Shown here: piece after piece, positions 12,430-25,395 of the stretch | How positions within the stretch are numbered: the first letter of the stretch is position 1 | Layout: the number at the start of each line of letters is the position of its first letter | NCBI GenBank assembly: GCA_025331125.1 | Contig: JAOALB010000082.1 | Span: forward strand, 1-64,000 | Direction: 5' to 3' | DNA length: 64,000 nucleotides | DNA from: Mycogone perniciosa | Lineage: Eukaryota; Ascomycota; Sordariomycetes; Hypocreales; Hypocreaceae | Position numbers and translations under genes: made by a program | Notes under the pieces: model-generated | What the model was told of the DNA's origin: nothing | The model's database searches: none | Seen by the model: the letters and a program-made list of their open reading frames with translations, nothing else

Positions 12430-13207
12430 AGAATAAATATATTATAATAAAGCTACTTTTGTAATAATGAAAAAGATTAAATAGCTTTTTATTAAAATTT
12501 AAAATATAATTAATTTAATAATTAGTTTATTGCTTTAATTAACTTATAAAATGTATAATAGTAAAGCTTTAATTCCTTATTTTATAATTACTGCAATTTA
12601 TTAACAAAAAGCTAAATACCTCTTTTAACTACAGTTAAAAACTATTTTCTTTTGTTATCTCTTTTAACCTTTAGCCTGTTAAATATTATTAAATAATAAG
12701 TGAAAGTTTAAATTATAATATTTAATATAATATAATCAAAGTTAATTAATAATTCATTTTCAAAATAACCTTTCTTAATAATATAGTTGAAAATACAAAA
12801 CTAATTATATTGTTTAATATATAAATTAAAATATTGAGTAAATTAAAGAGAACAAGTTTCATTTTAATAGTTTAATTAACCATTAATATATTTTAAAGTG
12901 AATTACTAACTATTTATTATAAAAATATGCATAAAAGTAAAGTATTTTACTATTATATAAGTTTTCATAATTAATTATGTAAATAAAGTTATAAAGACAT
13001 TAAATATATTGTATTTCTTATAAAAGTTAATAACTATTATTGTATTAATATAAACTCATAAAGCTCTTTTTATATAAGTTTTATAAACAATTATTTAATT
13101 CAAATTTTTACTTTTCTATTTATATATATAAAGACTTAAAGGCAAGTATTATGGTTTATTTAACTTATTATTAAAAAAGAAATTAGAACTTTATATCTAT
13201 TATTATA

Positions 13208-13786
13208 TAAAGGGTGAGTTATGAAGAAAGGCTGCGCCTTATAATAAATATACCCTTGCAATACAGTATTGGATTACTGGCTTATATATAATATAAATCC
13301 TTTTTTATTACCGGCCACATCTCTGCTAATCTTCCTATTCTATACTTTCTTAAATAATATTGGTTACTATTAAATTATTAATATCTTGAGAATAAAGTGA
13401 AATAGTTGATTAAGTAGTAAATAATAGTAAGAATAGTAACTAATATATAAAAGCTAAATAGCGAAAATATTAATAGTTATAATTAATAAATATAAAGTAA
13501 AAGTAGTAAACTAATATTAGCAATAATAATAGCAACAAATAGTAATTTAAAAAATTACTTTTTAACTTAATATTAAAAGATCTGCTTAAAATAAAAGTAA
13601 GATTTACAGGGAAATTTATTATAAAATGTATATATACGCGCGTATTTATATAATTAAGGTATTTTATGTTTATAAATATTACTGCTTTTAGGCGCTTATT
13701 GCATTTCGGAAAACTAAACTGTTATACTGTATAGCAAAGGTACTGCCAGTTATAAGGCGCAGCCTTTCTTTACGACTTAACCTTCG
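13208..13786. mobile_element. MITE with 33-bp inverted repeats
   Basis: A 579-bp insertion in R3 copy a, absent from copy b (near 37780). Its ends are inverted repeats sharing a 20-bp perfect core that begins GAAAGGCTGCGCC, at about 13225-13242 and 13753-13772. Both flanks read TA, which would suit a Tc1/mariner-type element, but low complexity makes this uncertain. The interior is AT-rich with no frame. Only this copy is seen in the window. Confidence 0.7.
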
Positions 13787-14613
13787 TATAACAGTTTTTT
13801 TAAGTAATATTTATATATAGTTTTTATATTATAATGATACTATAGGAGTTTCAAATTATAAACGTAAAAGTAGTATTCCATATTAATATCCATTAAATAC
13901 TAATTAGTTTCCATTTTTAGTTTTAATTTAACAGCTTTAAAGTAGTTTACTTTTATATTATTAAAAAAAAACCTGAAATCCTTTTTAAATAGCCCAAAAC
14001 CATATATATATATATAATATTATTATTATTATTATTAAACTACTTTAATGTTTATTTTATTTAAATAAACATAGATTTTATTCTTTTATTAAAAATCTTT
14101 TCCTTAAGCTTTTAATTAATTGAGGTTCTTAATTTTTTAATCTTTATTAATAATATTTAAGACATTATATTGAATCGTTATTCAATAATCTTTATAATTA
14201 CTAAATAAATATAGTGTATTTTATACGTTTATATCATTACTTTGAAATTTAATATTGATAAAACTTTATAACTACGTATTGATATTAAGTGAAAGGATTT
14301 ATATTCAATATATTTCAAATAATATTCTAATATATGTTTAGAGGTATATGTCTCGTAATACCCTCAATAAAAGGCCAATATATAATTTATTAATATAAAC
14401 GTTTATTTTTAGTTTAATAAAAATAGTATTTGTTACTTTTTATTATATCTTTTTAAGTATACGTATACCTTTAGGTTAATGGGATTACTGGTGACGGGCT
14501 TTAAGGCTATTACAAGTAAAGGTTTAGGGATTATTAGTACTTTAGTGGTATTACAGGCATAAACGTCAATATAAGGTGCTATCTAAGACCTGGTGTTATA
14601 GGAGGGAAGTTGA

Positions 14614-15466
14614 GGAGGGGGTAGCGGCACTAATTTCCGGACTTAATAGAGTAAGGTACTTCGTAGCGTAGTGTACGGAGTAGGGAATTGATATCCCGGC
14701 TTATAAACCCCGCTTTTAACATTCCATTCCAGTCAAGAGGCCCAGTGCCACCAATAATACAGTAATTAAAGTCAAGTTATAAAGCGCGGTCGTTGAAATA
14801 GCAGACTATTGAGATCTAATAACATAATGCACTTCGCTTGATTTATATAAATTTAACTAGTATGTAAAATCTTATGCAAATAGTAAATATATTATTATTA
14901 ATATTGTATTAATTCTAATTAATTTAAGCTTTTTACTGTTCAACAAAGGCTATAAAAGTTTATTTTTTATTAATATACTTAATTGAATATAGTTAATTAA
15001 ATATAGTGTCTTAATTCCTTGAAAAGTACTGCTTATTATTTACTATAAAAAGCTTCCTGTAATTTTTATATTATTAATAGTAAAGGTTATGGTATATAGA
15101 TAGTTAGTTGAAATAAATGCCTATAAATGCTAGTATTAATAAATAAAGTTATTGAAGACTATACATATATAAACTAGTTCTGTCAGTTATTTTAATAGAT
15201 TAGTGTTTTAATACATTAATACATTTCTTTTATTACTTTATACTTTATAGCAGTAGTTGGGATAGAGAATAATTTCTGGATGATAAAATAAGAGGAAAGG
15301 TGAATATAATGCTATAACTATTTAGTATAATTACTATTAGTTAATATAAACAATATATTAATATAGAAGTATAGTCTCTTGAAGTTAACTAGCTAACTGT
15401 AAGGTCTAGACTAATATAATAGTATATAATAATATATATAACAGACCAAGTATATAGATAATTAAG
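14614..15466 (-). mobile_element. L2 5' fragment, copy 3
   Basis: Matches the 5' portion of L2 (7970-8778 and 35030-35828) on the minus strand. It carries a degraded PBS near 15327-15339 and an LTR from 15342 that is interrupted by the solo L1 LTR at 15467. It abuts the R3 terminus exactly at 14613/14614. The stretch 14640-14770 keeps more C and G than most of the window and resembles the least mutated form of this L2 region. Confidence 0.7.
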
Positions 15467-15620
15467 TGGCACAGATGTGCCTGGCAACAGCGCAACGCTG
15501 TTGCCACTTTATAGTAGATCACAACAAACTAGGTAGACCTTCACAGTTCAGACTTTAGCTTAGCTTCTTCATTGTCACTTTTTCACCCTTTGACACTGAC
15601 CACTGAATACTTTCGTGATA
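15467..15620 (+). repeat. L1 solo LTR
   Basis: A 154-bp LTR, TGGCACAGATG...TTTCGTGATA, with perfect TTAAG duplications (15462-15466 and 15621-15625). It is inserted near the outer end of an L2 LTR. The hairpin GGCAACAGCG-CAA-CGCTGTTGCC is perfect and longer than in other copies. Confidence 0.92.
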
Positions 15621-15960
15621 TTAAGTATAGCTTAATATATATATTATATATATTGATAATCTTTAAAAGCTATTTATAGCTGTTTATTAAACTATATCAT
15701 AAATTACTTAAAGATTTCATTTATAATTTCAATATTATATATATATAACTTTAATTATTATGTTTATAACTGTTTTCTTTGAAATAAAGTTTTTAATAGT
15801 TATTTTTTATATATTAATTTCTACTATAATAAATATATTATAAAATTTAAATTAATATTATTTCCTTATCCTCTAATAATAAATAGTGTTTTTTTAAAAA
15901 AAAAAGTTTTATAGCCTTTATTTAATAATAAGAGACTTAAATTAATTGAAATTAATAACA

Positions 15961-16029
15961 GATTAAGAATATTAACTATAAAGGATTGAGAATATTACCT
16001 ATAAAGGATTAAGAATATTAACTATAAAA
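15961..16029. repeat. Tandem repeat, 3 x 23 bp
   Basis: Three head-to-tail units of GATTAAGAATATTAACTATA plus three bases (start positions 15961, 15984, 16007). Units differ by single substitutions (GATTGAG and TTACCT in the middle unit). Confidence 0.9.
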
Positions 16030-16763
16030 GATTTTATATATGAATTAAATATATATTACTAAATTACATATACATTATCAATAAACTGTTTAAATATCTT
16101 ATTAATTTAATAACTATACTTTATAAGTTAATTTTCATTATCCTATTTATAATATTAAGCATTTTAATTAAAAGAAAAAGTTAAGAGTAAAGCTTATAAA
16201 TTATAATATTAATTTTCTGTTATTATATTTCTTTAATTAAATTTAAAAGTAAATACTTTTTTTTATAATAATACTTAATTTATATTGTATTAATATATAC
16301 TTTTCTCATAATACATTGTTTTAGTTACGAAATTAATTATACGCTTTTGGTAATAACATATTTGAATATAATAAAGTCAAGAAATGGTTAACGTTAATAA
16401 ATTTTATAATAAAGTTTATAATTTATTGTAGTAATAATATTATTGAATACTTAATTTTATAAGAATAAAAATAATTAATATAAATATTTTATAATTATTT
16501 AAAAAAAAGAATTTTCATAAACAAATATTATATAATTAAAGACATAAAATTGTATTAAACTATTCCTAGAAATTCAAATTATTACTTTATATTATAAATT
16601 TTAAACAAAGAAATGAATGTATTATTGAAATTAATAAATATAATAGTTTTAAACAATAACTAAAAAAATAATAAAAGTACTAAAAAATAAACTATATAGT
16701 TCATTTAAGTAATTCAAGCTATTAGTCTTATTACTTTAAAATAGCAGTTTATTTAAATTTATA

Positions 16764-16862
16764 TTTAGGTTAATTTATATATATGTATAAAAGTTTCATT
16801 TAATTTTCTTACTCTATTAAATGTAAATAAAACTTTTATACATATAAATAAATTAACTTAAA
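16764..16862. repeat. Inverted repeat, arms about 40 bp
   Basis: The left arm (16764-16803) begins TTTAGGTTAATTTAT and runs through ATATGTATAAAAGTTT. The right arm (16821-16862) contains its reverse complement with few mismatches. The loop is about 17 bp. This could be a tiny foldback element or the remaining ends of a deleted MITE. No target duplication was identified. Confidence 0.7.
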
Positions 16863-17065
16863 TAATATATTTTATATATAAACAAATTATAATATTAAAA
16901 AAACTTATAATTTATTTATATATATTATATTAATTATATAATCATTATCTATCATTGTATATATATCTTAATTATAATAATAGTGTTTATAATTATAAAT
17001 ATTATTATTATAATATTTATTATTAAATAAATATATAATTTATATTATTATTAAAAGATTACGTG

Positions 17066-17310
17066 TTAGTGGGTCCTCTAGAAACCAACTAAAAGGGCTT
17101 TGCTTTTTAATTGGGCATAAAATTTATAAGCCACCTTCAAAATTAAGCTATTTAATTATACTGCCCCCTTTACACAGTTACTAAATTAATTAACATTAAA
17201 AGTATAATAAAAAAAGTAATATCTGTTTAAATAACAAGCCCTATTCTTTTATATTTTATATAACAGTTATACTTAACTAATGAAGGAAAACGTTTATAGG
17301 CTTTAACTAT
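17066..17310 (-). mobile_element. Possible Helitron-type 3' end, copy 1
   Basis: On the minus strand a hairpin (arms at about 17085-17098 and 17102-17115) is followed by TTTCTAGAGGACCCACTAA, ending in CTAA at 17066-17069. A related hairpin plus CTAA occurs at 44893-44941 in the other orientation. Helitrons end in CTRR preceded by a short hairpin. Here the next base is C, not the T expected at a Helitron target. Similarity between the two copies extends about 100 bp. No Rep/helicase sequence is visible. Confidence 0.4.
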
Positions 17311-17316
17311 ACTATC

Positions 17317-17466
17317 TGGCACAGACGTGCCTGACAACAACTTGCGCTGTTGCCACTTTGTGGTAGATGCCAATGACTAGATAGCCCTTTGCAGTTCTCA
17401 CCTTAGATTCTGCATGTTAACCTTCTTTCACCTTTTGTCACTGGCCATTTGATCACCTTCGTGATA
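17317..17466 (+). repeat. L1 solo LTR
   Basis: A 150-bp LTR, TGGCACAGACG...CTTCGTGATA, with perfect CTATC duplications (17312-17316 and 17467-17471). Little mutated: most CpA sites are retained and the region stands out by base composition. Confidence 0.93.
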
Positions 17467-17471
17467 CTATC

Positions 17472-18138
17472 TCCTTGAACAAGTATTAAGAAAAATAAAC
17501 CTAGAGTAAAGATATTATAATTAAGTATGAAAGTATATATATATTATAATAGGTTTGAGTAATTAATGAGTTACGTTTGAAATGAAACTGGGAAGATTTG
17601 ATTTTATATATACATCTTTGACTACTTTGAAATGGAAGAATATTATTGTAACTATATACTGTAGTTAATAAACATTTATGAAAGAATAGTTGTTTTTAGT
17701 ATTTATAATATGGATTTTGATGCTATTATTATAGGTGTTATTATAATAAATGTAAGTATAATGGCATTTAAAATAATAATAAAAAATATAGTAAAATAGT
17801 TAACTTATTGATTTTAGGGAGATATATATAGACTTTTTATTTGAAGGAATTTGATTTTTCAAAATAACTAGTTATAGATATTATATTAAAAACTAAGTTA
17901 TATAATGTTAAAGGAAATTATTAGGAATTTTATACCCAGATGTTGATTATTTATTCCTATCTTAATCTTTATTTATTTTCATACTATTATTCTTTATTTT
18001 ACTTTTCAATTAAGTGTAGTTTGGTTTTTTTTTTTAGTTATGTAAGACATACTATATGAAGGAATTTTATTATTATTTTTAAAAGTTCTTTACCATATCT
18101 TTCTATATTTAATATGTTTATTCAAAACTATAATTGAA
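17472..18138. other. AT-rich region without genes
   Basis: No frame or repeat match recognised. Slightly less AT-rich than its surroundings, with a run of TG and GA words at 17560-17650 that does not translate into anything recognisable. Confidence 0.45.
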
Positions 18139-18143
18139 CTTTT

Positions 18144-18330
18144 TAGTATGGAGGTGCCAAACGACAGCGTGCGGTATGGATATACCTGACGACAGCTCCA
18201 ACGCAATTGCCACTTCATAATATATAATATAATATAATATAGCTTTGTTTCTCTTTTAGTTAGCTTTATTAGTTAACTTACTATTTTACATTTTTCTGCT
18301 TTATAAGCCTTTTTTAATTATATTATAATA
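18144..18330 (+). repeat. L1 5' LTR, copy b
   Basis: A 187-bp LTR starting TAGTATGGAGGTGCC (RIP-altered TGGCACAGAGG) and ending in AATTATATTATAATA, equivalent to the CACGTTGTAACA end of this subtype. Its 3' partner is 24396-24583. Confidence 0.75.
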
Positions 18331-18966
18331 CTTATTAGCTACGGAGTTCAATAGACTTTTAACCTACAATAAACAGCATTTATAGGAATAACTCTGATAT
18401 ATTTATTTAGTGAATTAAAATAAAAAGCATATTACATTAATCTCTATGATTGAATAGGCGTTATAGAAACTTGAAAAACAATACTTTTATAGATATACTC
18501 AAGTATTAAGTTTGTAGATAAGAAGACAAATTAAGAGTATTATAAAATACAGGGCTAATTTATAAATATAATATTATTAGCCTAATTTACTGTTAAAGTA
18601 ATAGTATTAGAATAGATATCAATTGCTACTAGAATAGACAATCTATACGCTTTTATAGAAATTCTGCCTAATAATTAAAAAAAATCTTTTAAATTTTTTT
18701 CATTCGAAGTAATATTACAATTATGACTATTATTATAATAGCGAGATAATTTTATTAGCTAAAGGTCTTTATAATTCATAATTTATTATAGCCTTTAAGA
18801 AATTAATTAAATATTTAAACTTTGACAATATTAACTATAAAGTTTTAATTTTTAATTAAAATAGCCGTTTATATTAATAGTGAATGTTAAGAAAAAAGCT
18901 ATAATAGTAATAGTCTCTACTTTTTAAAAGGCAGTATAAATATAAGAAATACTCGTTAAATTAATA

Positions 18967-21781
18967 GAGAATTACTATTTATATATACGCATATTTCTAT
19001 TTGCATATAACTTTCAAATTTGCCCCACTTAATTTTTAGCTGATTCCTTATATCCTATATATTAAGCCTAACTCTATATAGTAAATTATAGACTTAAATA
19101 AACGCTAATCAAAATTCTGTATAGAATACAGCCTTATAGCTTTATAATTTCGCAGTTTACTGAAATCTTTTTATATACTAAATTTCTAAGGATATTACTA
19201 TTCAACTTTATAGCCTGCCTATATTGCCTGCAGCTGCTATGAATAGTAACTTTAATTTCAATGATGTTAATAGCTTAAATAAAGACTGCAATAAACTAGC
19301 TAAACAGTTAACAGATAAATTAGCTAATACTTTATTTAATAAAGAAAAGGATAATAACGAAAAAATCCTACTACTGCCGCTTTTAAACATTTTTTACTTT
19401 TATAAAAAACTATATAAACTTTTATAATCTTTTTATTATAACAATAATACTGCTATTATTAAAAGGTTTGATAGCATTAAATATAACTTTAATAATAAAA
19501 GCGAGTTAAGCTATATTATTTTTATTTATAATTATAATAAACAGTACCTTTTTACTCTTATAGGCGTTGATAAACTTATCTTATAGTATATTAGCTATAT
19601 CTATACTATTATTGCTTTAACTACTAATGGAATATTATTCAAAGTAAAAGTATTAAAGCTTAAAAAATAGATTTAATTAGATATAAGCAGTTAAAAGTAG
19701 TATAAGCTTATTTTTAAATATATATTATATATAATAATTATTAATAGCTGCAGTAAAAAGGTTTAAAAAGTATAACTGCTATTTTAAGTTTTATTTAATT
19801 GCTTTAATCTAGTAATATTTAATATTATATAAAATATAATTTAAGATAACTATATTATAGGTTTTTTTCAAATTTATCTTTGATATAAAGTAATATCAAA
19901 CTATTTCTTAAAAGTTTTTAGCTTTAATAATATATATAAAATTAATTAGTTTAAAGCCTATTTATTTTAAATTATTGAAGTAATTCATTATTAATTTTTA
20001 ATTAATTTTATATTCAATTTAATAAAGATTAAAAAATAATTAGGCCATTAATAGCTTTAAAAGTAATTTCATCGCCTTTATGAATAAGTTAAAGTATTTA
20101 GATTAATAGTTACTATTATAGATAAAGAATTTGCAGTTAAAAATACCTTGAAAGAAGATTTCTTTTATATATAATAATGACTTTATATTTTTATATTAAT
20201 ATAAATATATAGGCTAAAATTTAATTAAACTAAAAAGTTTTAATAGTAATAATAATTTTAAGAACTTTAATAAATTTAATAAACTATATACTTTTAATAA
20301 TAATAATATCTATAATTAATAAAATACATAAAATGCTTCTGAAATTAGGCTTTTACTTTTTATAGCTATAAATATTATATAAAGCTATGATAATATATTT
20401 TAAATATAAAAATATATTATTTTTATTGAAAAAAAGGATAACTTTAAATATACGTAACAGGCAATAAAAGATATTTATTTTAAATGTTAAAGTAATACTT
20501 TATACTATATTTCCTATAAATATATATTATAGCAGTATTAATAAATAAGGTATTATAATATTAAATATTATAAGTTTAATATATAAATTAATGGCCTAAT
20601 TAAAAGCGCCTATAAGAATTTTATATTTTATTTATAAATAAATATAATAGACCTTTTTTTTTAAAAATACCTTTATTAGAATAATTAAAAGTAAGAAATT
20701 TATTTACATTTAATAAACTATAAATATAATAATAAAGTAATAAAATAAATGTATTATTTACTAAGAATATTAATATTAATATTATATATAATATTATATA
20801 ATTTCTTTTATATTAATATTCCTTTACTTTAACTATAATCTTAATAGAGAAAAAGTTTAATTTAATGCTACTGCCTTTTTATATTGATTATTTTATATAA
20901 TGATATATACTCCTTTATAAGTGTATTATTTTTAAATAACTTTTAGCTAAAATAATACTTTTTAAAGAGTAATATCTATTTATAGTAGTGGCTTTAAAAG
21001 TTACTACACTTTAATTAACCTCTCCTTTCAATCTATAACCTGGCTATTATTAAAAACCTTTATAGCAGGCTTTATATCCTTTAAAATAGCACTTTTATAT
21101 TGCCTTTAAGCCTTTAAATTACTTATCCTGCCTTTAACTCTAATATTTAGCTTAATATTATATAATCTAGCTAGCTTTATTAATTTTAATAACCTAGCTG
21201 AAATTAAAGTTAAAAAGCTATAAAATTAAATATTAATATATACTAAGACCTGTTATAGTTTAGAGTTAATAAACTGTAAACACTATAAACGTTATAGCCT
21301 GCTATATAAAGTAATAAAGGAGTATAGGCATTATAGTCTTTATAAAGTTAAAGTTAAAGTAAAGCTATAATAGCTTTGTTATAGGCTTTTTAAAGCAGTA
21401 GTTAAAGTAGGGCAGCTATATTATTACTATAGGCTTTATAATATAATAATATTATAAGTATAGAACTTAAAGAGGTGATCCCGGCAATATAGGATATTAT
21501 ACTATAAGCTATATAAAAGAGTATATAAAAGAGCTAAGGTATTTATAGCTATTAAACTAATAAACAAAAAGCAGTAATTAAAGATTTTATATAATAAATT
21601 AATAATAATATAGTTATATATATTTTGCTATATTTCCTATTATTAGCGCATTTTAATTCTTTATATTATCCTCTTAATATATATTAGATTTTAGTGGCGG
21701 GGTATAGGCAGCGGGGAGAGTAAAGCAAATTTAAAAGTTATGTGAAAATAGAAATATAAATATATATAAATAGTAATTCTT
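18967..21781 (+). mobile_element. MU copy 2: Mutator-like DNA transposon, degraded
   Basis: A 2815-bp element with TIRs beginning GAGAATTACTATTTATATAT and ending in the inverse GTAATTCTT. It is flanked by AATTAATA (18959-18966) and GATTAATA (21782-21789), an 8-bp duplication with one A/G transition. It aligns with copies 1 and 3; relative to copy 1 it keeps about 650 bp more near the right end (20870-21560), including a block also present in the small MU MITEs. It sits inside L1 copy b. Confidence 0.82.
19224..19427 (+). pseudogene. MU-encoded conserved peptide, copy 2
   Basis: A 67-codon open frame, homologous to 438-650 and to the minus-strand frame at 57812-58015. The ATG at 19224 lies within an upstream Leu/Ala/Pro-rich reading frame and may not be the original start. 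Shared motifs are LNKDCNKLAKQLTDKLANTL and the ending FYKKLYKLL. It is most likely the first part of the former MU protein and not a stand-alone gene. Confidence 0.6.
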
Positions 21782-23229
21782 GATTAATAAAAGTAATATT
21801 AATATAATTTCAAAGAAGAAGAAAATGTAATATCGTAAATGTTATTTAATAGCTTATCCTGAAATTTTGAATATTAATTTTTTTATATAAAAGGTTTAAT
21901 TTATTAGACTTTATAATCTTTTATAGTACTATTTAATATGAAATTGGTATTATTTATTATAATCTTTAACCTATATATATTATTTTTCTTAAATGTAAAT
22001 TAAAGCTGATCATTATTTATAAATAATAATATTATTCTAAAGTTAAACAATAAATTCAAAGAGATATAAATCTTAACTTTATTATTAAATATTTTAAATA
22101 AATTAAATTTAAATAGTTTTATATTATATTTAAAATGTTTATAATTAAAAAGATTTATTACGATAAATAATGTAATGTTTGTATTTTCATTATATAAGAA
22201 GATATATAAGAGTGAAGCAAAAAAAACTCATAATAAAATCTAAAGGTTTTAAATATATATAATATTACTTAGATTGGTGAAATAACTATTAAAAGAAAAT
22301 ATAAAATATATTTTATTAGGAAAATAACGTTTCTTTTTCTATGTTGTATAATATTATTTAATTTAAATGGAAGTTCTTTTAAGTAATATTATTAAAATAA
22401 ATATAAATTATTATTCAAATAAATAATTTATATATTTATATAGAATTCTTTTCAGCGATTAATTTTTTAATTTTTTAAAAAGATTTTAATTATAACAATA
22501 TTAACGTTATATTATAATAGATTTCCTTTTAAATTTATTATTAATTTAATATAATAATATTATAAATAACTTTAAATTATTTAATCTTTTGAATTTAATT
22601 TCAATATATAATAAATCCCTTCTATAATTAAAAATTAAAACCTTGAAATTAATAATATAAAGGCTTAAAATATTTAATTAAGATGTTGCAAGTTACAGTA
22701 AATTATGAATTATCAAAACTTTTCATTAATAAAGCTATGGTTTTATTATAATAGTAATAATAATAATAATGTTAATTTAAATGAAAGAGATTGAAAAGAT
22801 TATGTTAATTATATAGTTAAAATAATAATAAATGTAAAGGAGTATATATAAATATATATTGAAGATTTATTATTTAAAGTGATTTAATTAGATTAAAATA
22901 GCTAGCTATAAATATTATATTATATATTATAATTAATATTATATAAAAAAGTAAACTATATATTAAAGGAAATTATGGGCAGAATATCTATATAAGTGTA
23001 TAAACTATTTATTCTAGTAGTAATTTATATCTATTCTAGTTGTATTATTTATTCTTTCTACATATTAAGTAATTATGAATGTTTTATAAAATAATTGTAT
23101 TTATGTTTATTGAATTGAAACGATTATATTAAAAGTTGGTAAAAGAATACAAATATAATAAGATTGATTTTATATAAAGGTTTGTATTATGATGAATTTA
23201 ATTAAGATAAAAAAAGTGCTTTGAAAGTA

Positions 23230-23640
23230 AATAATATCTTTAATAGAGAAAATAATATATCATTTTAAAGACTTTAATATATTTCGTGGTTAAAAATACA
23301 ATAAAAGTATTATTAATATAATAGATAAGAAAGTATAAAAGAAAATTTATATATTATTTATAAATTAAAAATAAAAATAATTGAATATAATAATATGTAA
23401 CTATTAAATATATATATAAGGTTATTTAGTTTATAACTTTATTATAATAATTATATATTCAATTAAAATATCTAATTTATAATTTAATTAAGTAATTATA
23501 CTATCAATACATAGTTAATTAATATTAGATTTTTTTATAAAGGTTATAAAGCTATATTTATATATTAGGTTCTATATTTAAGTATTAAAATTAAAAAAGG
23601 CTGTTATATAGTAATCTCACTAATTATAAGTAAAACTCGA
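23230..23640 (+). pseudogene. L1 internal coding region remnant
   Basis: Aligns with about 53890-54275 of the complete L1 (for example the AAAGGTTATAAAGCTATA stretch near 23535 and 54190). It is saturated with stops. The function of this L1 region is unknown. Confidence 0.6.
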
Positions 23641-23659
23641 ATCAAAACGAAAACGTTTT

Positions 23660-23945
23660 ATTATATTTAAATAAAAGGGCTACAGTATATTAACTTAAAT
23701 AATATATAATAAGGATGTTAATAATGCTATAGCCCTACTTTGGCTGTAGCTTTATAAAGACTGTAATGCCTGTAATGCCTGTATTCTTTCATTGCTCTAT
23801 ATAGCAGTTAAGGGCGGTATAGGTAGTTTAGAGGCTTAATGGTAAGGTATTATTTTAAGGGATATAAAGAATTAGCTTAAAATTAAATCAAGTAAATGTA
23901 AAAGTTATATATAAATAGGAATATATATGTATAAATCATTATTTA
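23660..23945. mobile_element. MU terminal fragment
   Basis: Contains MU sequence GGCGGTATAGGTAGTTTAGAGG (as at 50735) and ends in a TIR-like block (AAGTAAATGTAAAAGTTATATATAAATAG) near 23895-23930. The other end is not found. It interrupts L1 copy b upstream of its 3' LTR. Confidence 0.5.
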
Positions 23946-24395
23946 TAATATTAAAGTATCAAGCTTTAAGAAAGATGAATATAATAAATTCTAAATATTA
24001 TGTATAACCTTGAAATCTTTAAAAGATATTATATAAATATAATTAATCAAATAATAAAAAACTCTTTTAAAATTAATATGCACTTTTATTATATTTAATA
24101 ATTAAAGAAATGAAAGATTTATTTAAAAATGTAAATAATAGTTATTTAAAAAGATATTACTATATATAAAGAAATTATTACCCAATTATATATTATATTC
24201 AATGAATTAATTCATTAAGTTATCATATTAAACTTGAACTATTCAATTATAGTAAAATAAAACAATACCCTTTAAAAGCTTATGTAAAAACGTTATAAGA
24301 AGATTGAATAATTATAGGTAATTGCTCGTATAAAGTATAAAAAGCACCAGCTTTATAGAAATATTAAAATATAGTTACATGTTAAAAGCTGTAAT

Positions 24396-24583
24396 TGATA
24401 TGAAGGTATTTAATAAGCGCAGTATAGATATACTTATCAGTCAGTACCGTTAAAGCTGTTACTACTTTATGATAGATAGTATAATATACTATAGCTTTAC
24501 TTCTTTTTTAGTTAGCTCTATTAGTTAGTGTTTTCTTTAACATTTTTCCTGCTTTAAGAGCCTTCTTTAATTATGTTATAATA
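24396..24583 (+). repeat. L1 3' LTR, copy b
   Basis: A 188-bp LTR starting TGATATGAAGG, aligning base for base with 18144-18330. The hairpin that normally marks L1 LTRs is reduced to AACGxxTTAAAGCTGTTAC-type remnants. Confidence 0.72.
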
Positions 24584-24599
24584 GTTTTTTTTTTGAATA

Positions 24600-25289
24600 A
24601 TTAGATTATGAATCAATAACATTAATATTTAAAATAACTATAATTCTTAAATTTACTAAACTTTATAATAATATCAAATATTTTTTATATATAAATAATT
24701 TATTAGTTACTTAATAATTTTATAGTATTTTATTTAATATTTTAATATTTTAACTTTGTTAATATTATATTTAATATTGTACTTAATATTAAACTATCCT
24801 CTTGTTTGCTTTTATTTATGCTTCATAATCTTGAGCTTTTATAATTATTAATATTCACTGTTTTTTATAGTAGTTAAAAACTTTTAATAGCCTTTTCTTT
24901 TATAATTTTATTTAAAGGATTTCAATATTTACTATTTCATTGAATAGGGTTCATTATTACGATTAAAATTCATTTTTTATTTTATATTAATAAAAGACTA
25001 ACTCTATTCTAATAAACCATTCTAAACCTTATACTATTGTCAATAATTTCCACTATATTCGATAAGTATTTTATATTAATAAACAAATATAGTTTTACAA
25101 AACAAGTTAATAATTAAAGAGATATAGCTTAGCGTAATAGTATTTAATAATATATATAATAAGAGATCCCTTTCAATTAAGTATAAAGTAATATTAAACC
25201 TAATAGACTAAACCTACTATATATATATTAATTCCCCTTTTTCAAAAAGATTGTACTTACTTTAGTTATTATTATTATATTTTATTTAC
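24600..25289. other. AT-rich region, probably R3-derived
   Basis: Lies immediately inside the R3 terminus at 25290-25395 and may be its continuation, but I could not align it convincingly with 13900-14480 or 39100-41100. No open frame. Confidence 0.35.
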
Positions 25290-25395
25290 TCTCTTTATAT
25301 AATGATGTTATTATAGTACCTGTATGGTTTAGTAGCGTTGCAGGGGTAAACGTAAATACGAGATGCTAAGACCTAGTATTATAGGAGGGAAGTGA
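25290..25395 (-). mobile_element. R3 5' terminus, separate fragment
   Basis: Matches the R3 ends at 14480-14613 and 41150-41249 (shared words GACCTAGTATTATAGGAGGG and the preceding TTTAGTAGCGTTGC), and stops at the same base, after GGAGGGAAG. It lies about 300 bp beyond the other end of R3 copy b, so the two R3 elements are head-to-tail. Confidence 0.65.

Larger units (their letters stand above)
9215..14613 (-). mobile_element. R3 unclassified transposable element, copy a
   Basis: Aligns along its length with R3 copy b: 9540-10890 with 25780-27240, 10900-11120 with 36060-36255, 12600-13200 with 37160-37790, and 14480-14613 with 41110-41249. The right terminus (GGAGGGAAGTTGA) is shared by three copies, at 14613, 41249 and 25395, which suggests a defined 5' end on the minus strand. 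The left limit is where similarity to copy b and to 59934 begins. No terminal repeats were found, so a LINE is possible but unproven. Four later insertions are mapped inside (11125, 11530, 12014, 13208). All frames are broken. Confidence 0.65.
15640..17065. other. AT-rich region without genes
   Basis: Very AT-rich sequence in which I could not match other elements of the window. It contains a 23-bp tandem repeat (15961-16029) and a long hairpin (16764-16862), annotated separately. No useful frame on either strand. Confidence 0.5.
18144..24583 (+). mobile_element. L1 LTR retrotransposon, copy b, with MU inserted
   Basis: Two direct LTRs of the longer subtype (18144-18330 and 24396-24583) bracket the element. 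Flanks CTTTT (18139-18143) and GTTTT (24584-24588) agree at four of five positions. A gag piece follows the 5' LTR almost directly (18333-18450, matching 52145-52225), so the leader and PBS are deleted. Further L1 internal sequence reappears at 23230-23640. MU copy 2 (18967-21781) interrupts it. Without MU the element is about 3.6 kb against 5.2 kb for the complete copy, so other internal deletions occurred. Fully degraded. Confidence 0.7.

Noticed and set aside
15467..15620. L1 LTRs as tRNA-derived SINEs, because TGGCACAGAGG resembles a pol III A box
   Set aside because: No B box at the right distance, no tail, and clear LTR behaviour at four loci.
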